This document shows positions 11,415-23,590 of a DNA stretch of 64,000 nucleotides, in pieces; the first letter of the stretch is position 1, and the number at the start of each line of letters is the position of its first letter. The stretch lies in the NCBI GenBank assembly GCA_902806565.1, contig CADCXA010000032.1, positions 310,001-374,000 of the forward strand, given 5' to 3'. Source of the stretch: Hypoxylon rubiginosum. Its lineage: Eukaryota > Ascomycota > Sordariomycetes > Xylariales > Hypoxylaceae. The notes under the pieces were generated by a model, which did not search any database, had not been told where the DNA came from, and was given only the letters and a program-made list of their open reading frames with translations. A program made the position numbers and the translations under genes.

Positions 11415-12745
11415 CTTGTAATTCCAGTTTTCAGCACTCGAGCTCGTAAAGATGGCAGTAAAACGCAAGTTAGATAACTACATACATGACATAGATAATT
11501 ATGTAGATGTGAAAGTAGAGAAATCCTAGCCGTTGGTTAATATTAATAGTAAGTGCTTATGTAATACTACGGTTATATCCTTAAAACTGCTGCCTGTCAC
11601 ACTATACGTAATTGATTCACCGCTAACGAAGATCACGGCATGGGTGGTGCGTTAGTGACGGTCTACCTCCCATTGGTTCACTGCAGATTGGCACTCTATA
11701 TTTACCTAGCTCTTATCCTTATGAAAACTTCACCTACGCATGGGATATTTGAGGAATGGATGTTTCTAATTGGATCCAACTCGATTTGATAATGATGAAA
11801 TCAACTTCTCTTTATTTCATTAGTACTGCCACAATTTCACCGGCCAATCAGATACTTAGAATCGCCCCGCACTTTTCGACCTTTTCCTTTGCAGCTCTAT
11901 CGCAACAAGGTCTATAAAGGTGCAAATGGTATCAAAAGGTCACGCAAAACGAGCTCTATCGAATGGTATTAATTATTAAGCTTTTAAAGGGATTTTGATT
12001 AAGAATAAATGATTCTATAAAGAATTCTTCGTCCGTGCACCCAGGTGTGGCTAGCCAATCAGAGTAGGTTGGCTGTGGCTGGTAGGTATACTCGGCGAAT
12101 CGGCGCGCGGAGCCGCCGTTCGCCGAGCCGATATTCCGAATTACCTAAGGTAGCCATGACCGGCGGGGGGGGGTGGGCGGTGTGGCTGGGGGTGGCTTGG
12201 GTGGGTAGGGTGTGGTGGTGGTGGGTGGTGGTGTGGCTAGGGGGGTGGTGGTGTGGCTAGGGGGGTGGTGGTGGGTGGCGGTGGTGTGGCTAGGGGGGTG
12301 GTGGTGTGTGGCGGTGGGTGGTTTGGGTGTGGTGTGGCTGGGGGTGGTGGGCTTGGTGGTGTGGCTTGGTGGTGTGGCTAGGGGGCAGGGGGGGGTGGGT
12401 GGCTTGGGGGTGTGGCGGGGCCAATCAGAAGCTTTTTCTTTATTACGTAATTCTCCCGGCCGCGCTTGCGCGGACGGGTTGCGCAGTTGTTTATAGCATT
12501 GTTAAGTTGGAAGTAGTTGATATTAGGTACCTACCTACCTGGTAGGTACGTTATGAATTCAGGGGTACAGTATGGGGTACATCTTAATCAGATCACGACT
12601 GAAATCGCACCGGTGCTCCGGTTGGACAAATGTATAGATGGATAGGGGTATCACTTGCGATCGATAATACTATAAATACAGCACGCGACATCGTATTTCC
12701 AGCCAAAAGCCACAGGGGAGGCTCCCAGATACGAACCAATGCAAC
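11415..12745. other. 1.3 kb intergenic region carrying a repeat element
   Basis: The first 600 bases are AT-rich and featureless. From about 12030 the sequence changes to a repeat-like element with GC hairpins and a G-rich array, described separately, and ends with stacked TACCTA-type motifs near 12528-12549. I see no gene. Frames that run through the G-rich array are artefacts of low complexity. Confidence 0.6.
12035..12478. repeat. Composite repeat: GC hairpins around a G-rich array
   Basis: Order along the plus strand: GTGTGGCTAGCCAATCAGAG near 12044; a hairpin with 9-bp perfect arms CTCGGCGAA (12091-12099) and TTCGCCGAG (12119-12127); a G/T-only array built on GTGGCTAGGGGGG and GTGGTGGT units (about 12164-12420); CCAATCAGAA (12421-12430); and a second hairpin at 12455-12478 with CCCG and CCGCGC arms around a TT loop. 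The same parts recur around 24.5-24.9 kb, which suggests a dispersed non-coding element rather than chance low complexity. Confidence 0.6.
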
Positions 12746-15700
12746 CTAGAAAGCGCCCGACGCGTAATCATCGTGGCGTCGAAGACAGGTAGTGAAGACA
12801 TCGATCTTCACGCGCCGGACCCAGTTCTCCCACCCCGGGAACCTAGCGTGCGGCACCACGACGATCCTGTCCCCGGGGGCCAGGGCGGCGATCCAGGACC
12901 CGCGCTCGGCGTTCGCCCCCGCCGTATCGGTTAGGCTCCACGACAACTTGTGCGTGAACCACTCCCAGTTTGCCCCTCGGTTATTCAAGAGTTTAATTTC
13001 TCGATTGGCGTTTCCTTGGTCTTGTAGGCCTGCTACCTGCTTGGCCAGGTTGGAGTTGGAGTTGGAGTTCTCGCGCCGGTGGACGTCGGCCGTGAACCAG
13101 GTCCAGCTTTCGCCCCTCTCGGGGTTGGAGCAGTAGCCCTGGTCGTGGCTGGTGATCTCGAAGGCGACGCGGCGGACGGGCTGGGAAGACCGCCCCGTGA
13201 TTGCCCGGCTCGTGATGTAAGGCGTCTGGGGCTCGCCCCATCTCCTCAACTCGCCTGTCTCGTCGAGGTCGACTCTGATGCTGGTTGATCGGACCCAGTA
13301 CTCTGCTTGGTCGAGAATGCGGGAAACGATATGGGCGGTGCTATGGCTACGCTGGGATGAACTTTCGGCACCCGGTTTCCTTCGCGCTAGCTTTCTTTTA
13401 AGGCACAAGGCTGCTTTTATGATATCTTCCTCGTCTTTTGGCCAGTGTTTGGGATCTGTGGCGGGCTTAGATGGGTCATCAGATTTATGAAGCACGATAT
13501 GTCCCCAAGGTTGCTGCTGCACCCATATAGTGTCATCCGCCTCGAGGTCGGCAAATCTTGCCGGTGAGTGATAAGCAATAGCAGCTGCAGCTTCTGAAAG
13601 CCTCTTCTTGACAGCCAGTGCCGCTGGCGTAAGACCGTCGTAGCCTTTGATGTTGATATCAGCACCAGCCTCTAGGAGGCTTTCACATATGTCGGCCAAA
13701 TTAGAATCAGTCGCTAGGTGCAGGGCAGTATGTCCAAATTGGTTTTGCGAGTTGATGTTGATACCCTCCTGTCCTAATAGTATGTCTACTGCATCTACGT
13801 TGCCGCTAGCTGCGGCGTGGTGAAGGGCTGAATTTCCCTTAGACCCCGGAACGTTGTGCAGATGGAGACTTGCAAGTTTCCGCAAAAGGAACTCCGTGTT
13901 CCCGGGCCTGTTCCCGCTGACGGCATGGTGCAATATCGTGTCATCTCCTGGACGTTTCAGAAGGTCATGGTCAATTTTGCTTAGCAGCAAGTCGATCATG
14001 GGTGGTTCTGCGACTCGAACTGCTAGGTTTAGTCCGGACAGCACCTGAGTTGGATAGAAATGGTCAAATTGGTGTCTATCGTGTTTCTCAAGGATGGTGT
14101 CGACAGCTTGAATATGGTTCCATCGAATAGCTGCTTCAAATGGTGTGTCCCCCTTACTGTCGCGTTTTTGCAAGAAACCATTCGCATGAGGACAATCAAG
14201 TAGCGCTTCTAGTATGCGAAGCGGTCCTGAAGTTGACGATCTGTCCGCATTCTTAAAGCTGAGTGACGAGTCTGCTACAGCCAAGTGTAAAGCTGTACAT
14301 CTTTCGCGATCGCTAAAGAAGATTGCCTGCTCCTTCCGTCCGAGTGGCCATTGAACATTTTGGTAATGCTCCATGACACACTCAAAAACCCCGAAATCAG
14401 CCGTACGCACTGCTGATATGAGAGCTGTGGCCATGTAGACGTCACGCTCGAGAAGCAGTCTACCATCTGTATCCTTCTCCATAATCGCATTTATCAGTGC
14501 CGTCTTGTCGGGCCCCTTTACTGCGTGCGCATATGTTATGGCCTCCTGAAGAAGAGTCGGGCGCCACTCGTTTTGAGAAGGCTGATAGATGTCAATGCCG
14601 TAGTTTAGGAGAGCCTTTAGAGTACCAAGAGATCCGTAGGCGACCGAAACGACAGATGGCGGCCAGCCCAGAGGACTTAACGAGGATAAGTGAACATCTA
14701 GTTTGATGTGAGGGCTGTTTAGAAGCACCTCTATCGACTCAACAGAATCGTCCAAACAAGCCCAATGGAGAGGATTTCCGAACCACAACTCTTTAGGATC
14801 CTTAACTTGTTCCGTATATTTTACCAGCCACTCGAGGCTCACGCCGGATAGACAAGGATCCGAATCGTTGCATATAACATCATAGAATGCAGCTACGTGC
14901 GTTGCCATTGCTTTCATCGGAAGTTTCCGAGTGGTATTAGTATCTCGGAAAAGAGAGGATAGTCTTCCGTGAATGTTTAAGAGAATTGCTTTTCCTGCGC
15001 GTTCAACGTGTTCTGGGCACTCTAGGAACTCAAGAAGAGAATCCATAATGATTCTTAAGGATTCCGTGTCTTGCGAGACAGACACCTTTTTCTCTTGGCC
15101 ATAGTGATATCCGAAGTTCACAGCTGCGTAGGCAAAGAACGGCGCTTCTTCTTGCGAGGGCCAGATCTGCGCGATCTGACTGTCTTTCGAAAGTAAGAGC
15201 TTATCGAGCCCAAGGAAGGTGATGCACGTTAAAGCTATATCCCGGTGGCTGTGCACGAATTCATCCGTATCCCTTAACATGTTGAAGTACTCCTGGGTGG
15301 TATAATGAACGAATCTAACGGTCCTGCTTTCCCCTTCGACGACTACAAGACCAGCGCAGTAATTAACAATGTCGCTCTCCTCGCTGATTGCGTCTTCGTC
15401 GAGTTCTATATCTCCCGGGCTGACAGCAAGCGCACACAAAAGCTCTGCTAGTTTCAGGGGCCGTCGAACGAAGCATATCCAGCGAATCACTTGAAGAGCA
15501 AATGATTCTATGTGTATGCCCTGGTCTCGTATGCGCTCCATTGCAAAGTCGTATGTGTCCTTTAGGATGTTTTCGCCTTGCGGGATGCGTTCTAGCTGCC
15601 TTTTGACGTCTCTAAGAGTGATCGCTTTGCTTAAGGAGTCAAGATGCATTCTACAAAGTAAGAACCTAAATTCATAATCAGCATCAGGTACCTCTAAACG

Positions 15701-16969
15701 TTTACCAAGCGGCGAGACTTACATTCCATTAGCTCTCTCAATAACAGTACGCTGGATTTCCTCTTCTAGCTCCCGCCTTCGGTCCGTATAACCGGCCAAC
15801 TTCTTCGATTCCCGTATTCGCGAGCCTATGTAAGAACTCATGTCTTCGGTGCTCGGTGTAAAGCGGACAAGTTGCACGCTGTTGAATCCTTCATTGTCGA
15901 GATGCGTAGTCCGAGAAGTAATCAACACGTTTACTAGTGGCTGCAAGCTATGCAGGCTGTCTACGAAGAGATTTCGTTCATTCTCGTCGCTGCATTCATC
16001 AAGGGCGTCGATGACGACGTAGACTCTCTCCATATTCCCATTTGTTATCTCATCTCTGATCCGGTTGATTATGTGTGACCTCGTAGGTGTTGAGTCTGGA
16101 CGGGCTAAAACTTCTCCAAGTACTTCGTCAACTTCTGTAGTGGAAGGCCCCCGTCCACGGAACAGCTGCGACCAGAGATTTCCGAGTAGTGCCCAAGCTT
16201 TCTGGTCTTGTCGCTGGCGGTAATCACAGTAGAGGTACGCCAGGCCGTTCTTCTCATTCCCGCGAGCTTTCTCTCGGAGATGCTCAATGATTATCGACGC
16301 CATGACTGTCTTCCCAGCCCCTGGTGCCCCGGAGCACAATAAAGTCCCACCGGCAGACTCCAGCCAACCTTGAAATTCGCCAGAGTCGAGAAACCATCGG
16401 CCGGTGCCATCCTGCCTTTGTTGAAGGACGTTGCGATGTTTCTCTGAAAATGAAACTGGCGCATAGTGTTCCACGATGCGGTTGATTTTACCGTTCATAA
16501 TCTCTTCTTCCGCACGGTTATTGAGGACTTTGACTCCATCACCGATAGCTTCTGTCGTCTGTTTGATGTCAAGTGTGAGCCACGAATTAAGAAACCCATT
16601 CATACGTGATGCCCGCTCGACTGTTTTTTCTATGTCCTTTTCTATAAGCGTAAATCGTATTCTCGACTTGAAATCTCTAGGCCTGAGTTTCTCGAATTGT
16701 TGTGCAAGATTGACCATGCTTGCTTCCAAGTCTCTAACGAGATCGTCGGGTCCAGAAGGTTGTCCGCGTGCTAAAGGGGCACTACTATCGACTTGTCGCC
16801 TTGCTGTAGCATTTTTTACTTGATATAACAATTGGACCATCATGCTCGCCTCGCGCCCGAGCTCATCGACTTTCCGGGGGGCGTCGGCCACTTGAACGCA
16901 GTAGTTGACGACTTTGGTCGTAACACTGATTAATTGTATAATAGATGCAACTGAACCTACAACCTCCAT
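12746..16969 (-). CDS. NACHT-ankyrin STAND protein (fungal NLR-like)
   Basis: Two exons, 16969-15723 and 15665-12746, give 1388 residues. The join makes the canonical ANGMFLLCRMHLDSL motif and fixes the acceptor at TTTAG. Residues 1 to about 140 (MEVVGSVASIIQLISV) are a helical N-terminal domain of the Helo-like/fungal STAND type. The NACHT NTPase follows: Walker A GAPGAGKT at 214-221, Walker B VYVVIDALDE at 316-325, and LITSRTT just after. Then come a winged-helix region and ankyrin repeats (roughly residues 713-1103; PLHWACLDD, GNSALHHAAASGN and TALHLATDSN are clear). The C-terminal 200-odd residues form a further domain ending GWENWVRRVKIDVFTTCLRRHDD. Such proteins are cytosolic sensors that oligomerise in non-self recognition and programmed cell death; the ligand is unknown. 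Confidence 0.92.
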
Positions 16970-19162
16970 GGCTAGGTCGTTTTTATGAAGCAGCTGTACT
17001 AGTGTTGCTCAGTACCAAAAGATATAAAAGCGCAAACCAAGCTGTCCATCAATTAGAGGCAGCCGAGCATATGAGGGGGCAATGTATTCTGTTATCTTAA
17101 ATTCAATAATAATATTATAAAAAATATAGAAAGGAGAGTCAGAACTTAACCAAAATAGACAAACGGCGAAACTGTACCTATATAATCTCAATCATCAGGT
17201 TCACTCAGACGTGGTTGGTGCAGAATGCGGTCTTCTAATATGAGCGTGAACACTGAGGCATAATATTTGCAACGTTCAGCTGTGGCTATGCCTTGGGCAG
17301 TGTCACCCAAAAATACGACGAGCCAGCCACCCCTGTGATTTGTGCTTCCGATTCCCCTGAATTTGCAGGCTACCGAACAACTGTAGTGGCCTGGGCCTCA
17401 GCGCCAAGCGCCGCGAGATCTGCGCGACCCAAGATGTTCCTTCGGCTTCCAAAAGTCCTACTACGCAGGACATATCTGTATAATAGATTTTTCACTTTCT
17501 AAACGTTCCATCGTTGATAATCGTTGGCAATGATGAAAATACTCGTAAGACGTGTTCTTCAGTCTAGACCATCCGACCACGGTCTAAGGTGTAGAATACT
17601 GAGGGTTGAAGAGTGAATATGCAGCGTTGTGAGATAAATAATATACCTAGTTGTAAATGCTTTCAGCTACAACGCCCTACCTGATAATCGAAACCCCTCT
17701 TAGAGCTTTTGAGCCAGCAGTGGTTGCAAAGAAGAGCTTCATCGGGCATATTTGGTAATATATAGAAAATACTCTTAGAGTATTATCTGAGGCAGGAACA
17801 CACTCGAGATTCTTCAAGTTGCGGGATACTTCCGCTAGATTTTAAGACTTTTGGTGCTGGACAGGTCGGGCAACTCACTAAAAATAGACTGACATTACGC
17901 GTGTGGGTATTAGGGCGAAGGTCTACCAGCCACTAAAACGATGTGCTGTTAAGTGGCTCTGACAAGAAAACGGGGGACTACTAGGCCGATGCTTATTGAG
18001 ACCTCAATTGACTTTAGACTGGTCGCATAATTGAATGGTTTAAAAGGATTGAATGGCCCTCACATCAAGTTCTTTTTTTACAACTTAAAGTTGTCTGGTC
18101 TTGTGCTAATGTTATGTAAATGTTGGACTTTTCATCAGGGGATCACCATGCTGATCTGCGGCACGCCTGCAGTGTGCGACGTGTCTCTGCGGCACCGAGA
18201 TTAGGTACAAACGGAAGAGGGATATGTTCCCCTGAAAAGGTTGTTAGACGTTTCCTTTCATCTCCCGATTGAATATAGGTATGAGAATACATCTAGATAT
18301 TGTTTAAGTGCCTAGGTATGAGGAAGATAATCATATGAATTGAGTTTGTAAAGATCTATACAATACTACTTCCAAGGAAAGAAAAAGCATCGAATCTTTA
18401 GATCGGTTACTCGGAATACTTGGGTCACCTCCACGCCGAGCATTGCCCAGTGCCACAAGACTTAAGCGGGAAAAAAGCTTGTCTTCCTTGGAAGCATGGG
18501 GCATGAAGGGACATGGGGTTGAAATGGTCCCTAAAGCTGGTCGCGTTAGGCGCCAAGGACACCGGCAAGCCGATCGTGTGGGCATTTCCTTGGCAAAAGG
18601 TCGTCATCGGCTGTTGGATGCCCTCCCCGAATCGGTCTAGCCAATTCATTAGTTCAGCCCAGCCAGCCATTTCCATCACATCCCTCCCACCACCTCCCAA
18701 ACCCCACAGTGTCGCAACAACCCTCGGGTCCTGGCCCTGGGCTGCCAGAAGTGAGGGATGCGTCATGTTGCGCGACGCTGCTAACAGTTGTTACAGTGCA
18801 TATACAGTAGATAGATGACTTGCCGTTGCCGTGTCTTACCATGTACTTCGTATGTACATTACTACAGTACACATCCGCACCCATTACGCACCAAAGCCTG
18901 CTATTTTCGAGCTATCACAATGCCATTCTAATTCTCTCTCCCTTCTACTTTCATTCCTCATCATTCCGGCTTCATCCCAATCTCTTCCACCGAATCTATC
19001 ACCGTAGAGAATGATTCAATAATCATCGCCGCGCATGAGATATCACCAAGATACGTAGCCCCCGTTTTAAGACAACTCGGTATTTGAGGGCGACGCGGAC
19101 GTCCCCTCGCGCCATCTTCTCTTTTCATTTCCGTAACTCCGTCGCTCGTTTACATTCGATAC
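16970..19162. other. 2.2 kb gene-poor interval, no gene seen
   Basis: AT-rich behind the NACHT-ankyrin gene, with only short frames of 60-113 codons, none of which resembles a family or has convincing splice context. The 18425-18766 and 18513-18818 frames overlap each other on opposite strands, which is usual for chance frames. The last 200 bases are CT-rich and are probably the promoter and leader of the mannosidase gene. Confidence 0.5.
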
Positions 19163-20798
19163 ATGTCGTCTTTTCCAACCAACGCCATCATGGCCTCTCG
19201 TCTTTCGCGCGTCCTTCCCGCTGCCCTCCTATTAACAGGAGATCTGGTATCGGCGCAGACTTACAAAATAGACTCGGCTGGTACGTTTTTCTATTATTCC
19301 GCCAATGTACAAGTTGAGAAATTGGTGGGCTGGACACGATGAATTGGAAGACAGTAATAAAAGGCATTATTATCCAAATTGTCAAAACTGATATTTCCTC
19401 CCCCTACAGACGATATCATCTCGGCATCGAAATCGCTCGCTCAAAATGTCATGACATATTACCATGGAAACGAGTCCGGACAGACGCCCGGCATCTTACC
19501 CGGTCCTCCTCCCGCCGGTGACTATTACTGGTGGGAAGGAGGCGCGCTTTGGGGTGCCATGATTGATTATTGGCATTACACGGGTGACACCTCTTACAAC
19601 GACCTTGTTTCGCAAGCCATGCTGTGGCAAGTCGGCCCCAACCAAGACTACATGCCTCCTAATGTTACCGCTTCTCTCGGGAACGACGATCAGGGATTCT
19701 GGGGCATGTCTGCCATGTTGGCTGCTGAGGTCAACTTCCCCGATCCCCCCTCAGGTCAACCTCAATGGCTCTCCCTAGCTCAGGCAGTCTTCAACACCCA
19801 GGCCGACCCCGGTCGCCACGACGACACTTGCGGCGGTGGTCTACGATGGCAAATTCCCTTCTCTAACAACGGTTACGATTACAAGAACAGTGAGAAGTCT
19901 ATCGGGCCCTGATATTGAAGACAGAGACTAATGCGAATTTAGGTATTGCCAACGGTTGCTTCTTCAATCTTGGCGCCCGCTTGGCACGCTATCTCGATAA
20001 CCAAACCTATGCCGACTGGGCTGAGAAGACGTGGGACTGGGTCCAGAGTGTGGGTCTCATGGATAGCGAGTACAGGATCTACGATGGCGCTCACGTCGAG
20101 ACCAACTGCACCGATATCAACAAAGCCCAATTCTCATACAATAATGCAGTTTACCTCTTGGGAGCTGCTTACATGTACAACTATGTAAGAATCGCTCCGA
20201 TCATTGACTTATGATGCAACTAACGCACCTCCAGACGGACGGCGACTCCAAGTGGGAAGACCGAATTACTGGTCTCTTAGACGCGACGATTCGAGACTTC
20301 TTTCACGACAATGTTGCTTATGAAATCGCATGCGAACAGCAGATGACCTGTACAACAGACATGTTGAGTTTCAAGGGCTACGTACACCGATGGATGACAA
20401 CCATGACGCAGATCGCCCCATTCACGAAGGACAAGGTTATACCCCTCTTACAGCAATCGGCTCAAGCAGCCGTCAACCAGTGCACCGGCCCACCCGACGG
20501 GAAGACTTGCGGTTTTCAATGGTCTAGCGGGACCTTTGACGACAGTGTCGGAGCTGGCCAGACGATGAATGTTTTGGGGGCTGTCTCCTCCCTCCTGGTT
20601 GACCAGGCCAAGCCGCCCGTGACTAATGCTACTGGCGGTACCAGCGCGGGTAACTTCAACGCTGGATCGGATAGCGATTCGTTCACCAACACACCGACGC
20701 CGATAACGACGGGGGACCGGGCGGGTGCCGGTATTCTCACCGCGCTGGTCCTTGGTTGCGCGCTCGGCACCTTTACGTGGATGAGTACCGGGGCGTGA
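19163..20798 (+). CDS. GH76 mannan endo-1,6-alpha-mannosidase, GPI-anchored (DFG5/DCW1 type)
   Basis: Four exons (19163-19280, 19410-19889, 19943-20184, 20235-20798) give 467 residues with every phase closing. The N-terminus is a signal peptide ([19 protein letters not shown]); an in-frame second ATG at 19190 would start directly at it. The GH76 core has [17 protein letters not shown], the adjacent catalytic aspartates D132-D133 in GNDDQGFWG, and CGGGLRWQI. After a Ser/Thr/Gly-rich linker the protein ends in a hydrophobic segment, as expected for a GPI signal. Family members act at the plasma membrane/cell wall and are thought to transfer GPI-anchored mannoproteins to the wall. A complete gene with no anomaly. 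Confidence 0.95.
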
Positions 20799-21361
20799 GG
20801 ATCGGACGGCATGATGTCACCGATGAGGCGAGCTCGCTTTTAATATCGTTACGACATGGAATTTGAAGAACTCGATGCGACATGGCATATGCGGAGGCGT
20901 CTAGGATGGATAGGGAAGGCAGATATTGTGATGGCTAGGACATGGGGCGTTTGGCATTGGTCTTGGTTCTTAGCGAGCGTTCTCGTGCAGAACCGGAATT
21001 ACTTACATTTTATTTCACTACCTACCTTCTAATATCCGTCATGTAGATTACACTGAATAGGGGCTGTTTTGCTTCAGTCCAAAGTTAGTTGTACCGGGGT
21101 GGCTTCGATACCTGCGAGTGTGTGAGACTGGTTAGAATTGTTAATGATTGCAACCGAATTCTCATTCTACGGACCGAAGAATATCGTGAAATGACGAATA
21201 AAATCCTACGCTTATTAAGATTCAGGGAACTGTTCTTTTGCAAAGGAAGGAAAGGAAGAAAAGGAGCGTTAAGGGCGCTCCGCTAGGGATTCATTAGGGA
21301 TACTGGCCACTTTAGGTACATAACATTACGTTACATTAGGTCTGTGACAACCACAACATAA
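20799..21361. other. Convergent intergenic spacer, no gene seen
   Basis: Lies between the 3' ends of the mannosidase gene and the minus-strand unknown gene. One short frame (21089-21286) is not supported by anything. Confidence 0.5.
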
Positions 21362-23590
21362 CTAACCTCCCATTACCACCATTAGAGAATAATTGGCGTT
21401 TCTTGTAATGCAACATTTCAGGCACGCTAGAAGCTGAAACTGACAATCTCCTATATCCTTCTCTTCATTGTCGCTGTCTTCATTATCCACAGTGAGTCGT
21501 TCAAACAAACAAGCGAAGGCAATAACCTGCTCAAGTTTGTTACCATGGAGTGCAAATAAGTGTGCCCTCCTCCTGTCCTCTCTGTAGTCGTACGAACTTC
21601 GCAAGGCGGCACTGCCAAACCCTCCAACTTCTGTTATACCATGCTCCTTCTCTACTTGGAATCTTGCGCCTGGATCATGGCTGCAACATTCAATCACTTG
21701 TTTTTGCATAACCATGATGCACTGGGTAACAGCTATGCCTTGTATAGAGGACTTATTGAGTCCGACAGCAAACTGTACAACAATGGCATCTTCACTCAAA
21801 ACCACGTCCAGGAAAATGTGTGTTTTAGAAGGAATGTAGTGAGGCTCAAGGGTAGACCCTGGGCTGAGTAACATCGAATCCTCATGCCCATCGTGGTAAT
21901 GCTCGCCCCTCGAATCCTCATCGCCCCTCGATTCTATGAGTACTGGCCTTAATACACCAGTAACTGATGCACGGCCTGGCGAAAGCGATAGAAAACGGCC
22001 TTGGACATCATAGCAGTCATTCCGCAATAGGCAAGTATAATGGAGAGTTTGATTCCCTCCGGAAAGTCCCATGACTGCAGATCCGCGCTTCGATATCTTG
22101 AGCTGTTCCTCATCGAATTTATCGGTATCATCATTACACGTTAAGGACATAATGTAAGTCATTGTTGACTCTGATGTGCGAAGCTTGTTTGGATGAGACG
22201 CCAAGAGAACGTCTTCGCAAATCATGAGTCCGAGGGCGTCGAATCGACACTGCATAAGGGCGATCGCAGCAACCACGAATCCCATAATGAGGTTGCCGAT
22301 GCGTGAACATAGGCAATATTGTATCGATCCCGCTCCGAAGACTATAGTTTGCGCCGAAGAATCATCATTACGGTGCTTTCCGCCCGTAACGTTCAGGGTA
22401 TCCTGGAAGTCATCCAATGCCTTTAGACCTATGGTTGCAGATGGGGCGAGGTCATTTGTCTTATAATCGTAATAGCCAGTAGAATCTATAAGTGCGGCCT
22501 CGAATCCGAACACAACCGGAGTTTCCCGAAGCGCTTCAAGCGCATTGAAGTGACCATTAATCTTGAGATCGCCTGAAACCCTCATGTTTCTCAAAACTCC
22601 CTTCGCAAGTCGACATATTGCCCGACGAATTACACCTCGAAGATCGGCGTGTATCATCGGAAGTTGAGTTATCAGAGCCGTAAAAGCATCACTGATGGGA
22701 TAAGAAACCGTTACAGTTCTTTGCGTTGCTGGCCCCGAGGGTTGAACAAGTACGATCCTCCTGTGCGAAACTGTTTTGGCTTGCGGTTCCTCGGCTTGAT
22801 GCTCACCTAGTTCGAAGATAGCCGTGCCATTTCCTCCCGCACACGCCCAAACGATTCTGTCATTGGCACGAAGCTCGACCGCCATGCCGAGTATATGGCT
22901 GGCAAATGTAGAAAGCCATGCCCCCCGCATACGTGTTGGCATATAGATGGTTTCTTGTTTCTTAGAAGTAAGCATTAGTTGATTGATCGCGCCGGCTAGT
23001 CCTAGTGCGTCTCCGTGACCTGTGAGATGCTGCTCTATCTTTTCAGCTCCGTACCCGCATCCATTGATTACGACCATAGCGGTGGCATTTATGTGGCCGA
23101 GGATCTTTGGGAATCCGAGGTCCTTGACGAATGGAGTGAGATGCCCGATCATATGTTTTAGTATGTCGATATTAGGTAATTTATCAGCTTCGCAACCATG
23201 AAGACAGAGGAGTTCCGAGAGACACTGAGCCGCTAGGAAATAGGTAGACCCAGTGGAAAGAGCACCTATTAGAAGGAGAGCGTTTGTGCCTGCTCTTGTT
23301 CGAGTCATATCCTCCGCAAGTCCAGAGTGGCCCCATCCTATCCTCAAAGCCTTGGCCAGGACAGACTGGATACCGGTACGGCCCATCGTCACGACATGAG
23401 AGTGTACGGTCATTTCTAAAGAGCTCCCGATCACAAAGTTCTTGCCTAGGACGTGCACAGCAATTACTGCGTAGAAGTCAACTCCGCCATCGCTGAGGGC
23501 CTTGAGAGCTCTGCCGGTGATGAGGTGTGCCAGTGAACTAACGTTGACAACGTCAGTTTGAAAAGTAAACCCAACTTCGCTTCCTGCCAT
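21362..23590 (-). CDS. Uncharacterised 742-residue fungal protein
   Basis: Single long open frame from ATG at 23590 to TAG at 21362, far too long to be chance at this base composition. It starts MAGSEVGFTFQTDVVNVSSL and has no signal peptide, no clear transmembrane helix and no NTPase or other catalytic motif I recognise. A middle segment (RGAWLSTFASHILGMAVELR followed by WACAGGNGTAIFEL) has the look of a family of large fungal hypothetical proteins expanded in Sordariomycetes, but I cannot name a domain. The absence of introns is unusual among its neighbours. A function should not be assigned from this sequence. Confidence 0.75.
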   Translation of the reverse strand: MAGSEVGFTFQTDVVNVSSLAHLITGRALKALSDGGVDFYAVIAVHVLGKNFVIGSSLEMTVHSHVVTMGRTGIQSVLAKALRIGWGHSGLAEDMTRTRAGTNALLLIGALSTGSTYFLAAQCLSELLCLHGCEADKLPNIDILKHMIGHLTPFVKDLGFPKILGHINATAMVVINGCGYGAEKIEQHLTGHGDALGLAGAINQLMLTSKKQETIYMPTRMRGAWLSTFASHILGMAVELRANDRIVWACAGGNGTAIFELGEHQAEEPQAKTVSHRRIVLVQPSGPATQRTVTVSYPISDAFTALITQLPMIHADLRGVIRRAICRLAKGVLRNMRVSGDLKINGHFNALEALRETPVVFGFEAALIDSTGYYDYKTNDLAPSATIGLKALDDFQDTLNVTGGKHRNDDSSAQTIVFGAGSIQYCLCSRIGNLIMGFVVAAIALMQCRFDALGLMICEDVLLASHPNKLRTSESTMTYIMSLTCNDDTDKFDEEQLKISKRGSAVMGLSGGNQTLHYTCLLRNDCYDVQGRFLSLSPGRASVTGVLRPVLIESRGDEDSRGEHYHDGHEDSMLLSPGSTLEPHYIPSKTHIFLDVVLSEDAIVVQFAVGLNKSSIQGIAVTQCIMVMQKQVIECCSHDPGARFQVEKEHGITEVGGFGSAALRSSYDYREDRRRAHLFALHGNKLEQVIAFACLFERLTVDNEDSDNEEKDIGDCQFQLLACLKCCITRNANYSLMVVMGG

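Noticed and set aside
12045..12545. Open frames of 71-94 codons rich in Trp, Gly and Val on the plus strand
   Set aside because: They simply translate the G/T-rich array; no start context, family or splice support.
18331..18884. Overlapping frames on both strands near 18.5 kb
   Set aside because: Short, mutually overlapping, no recognisable domain and no splice continuation.
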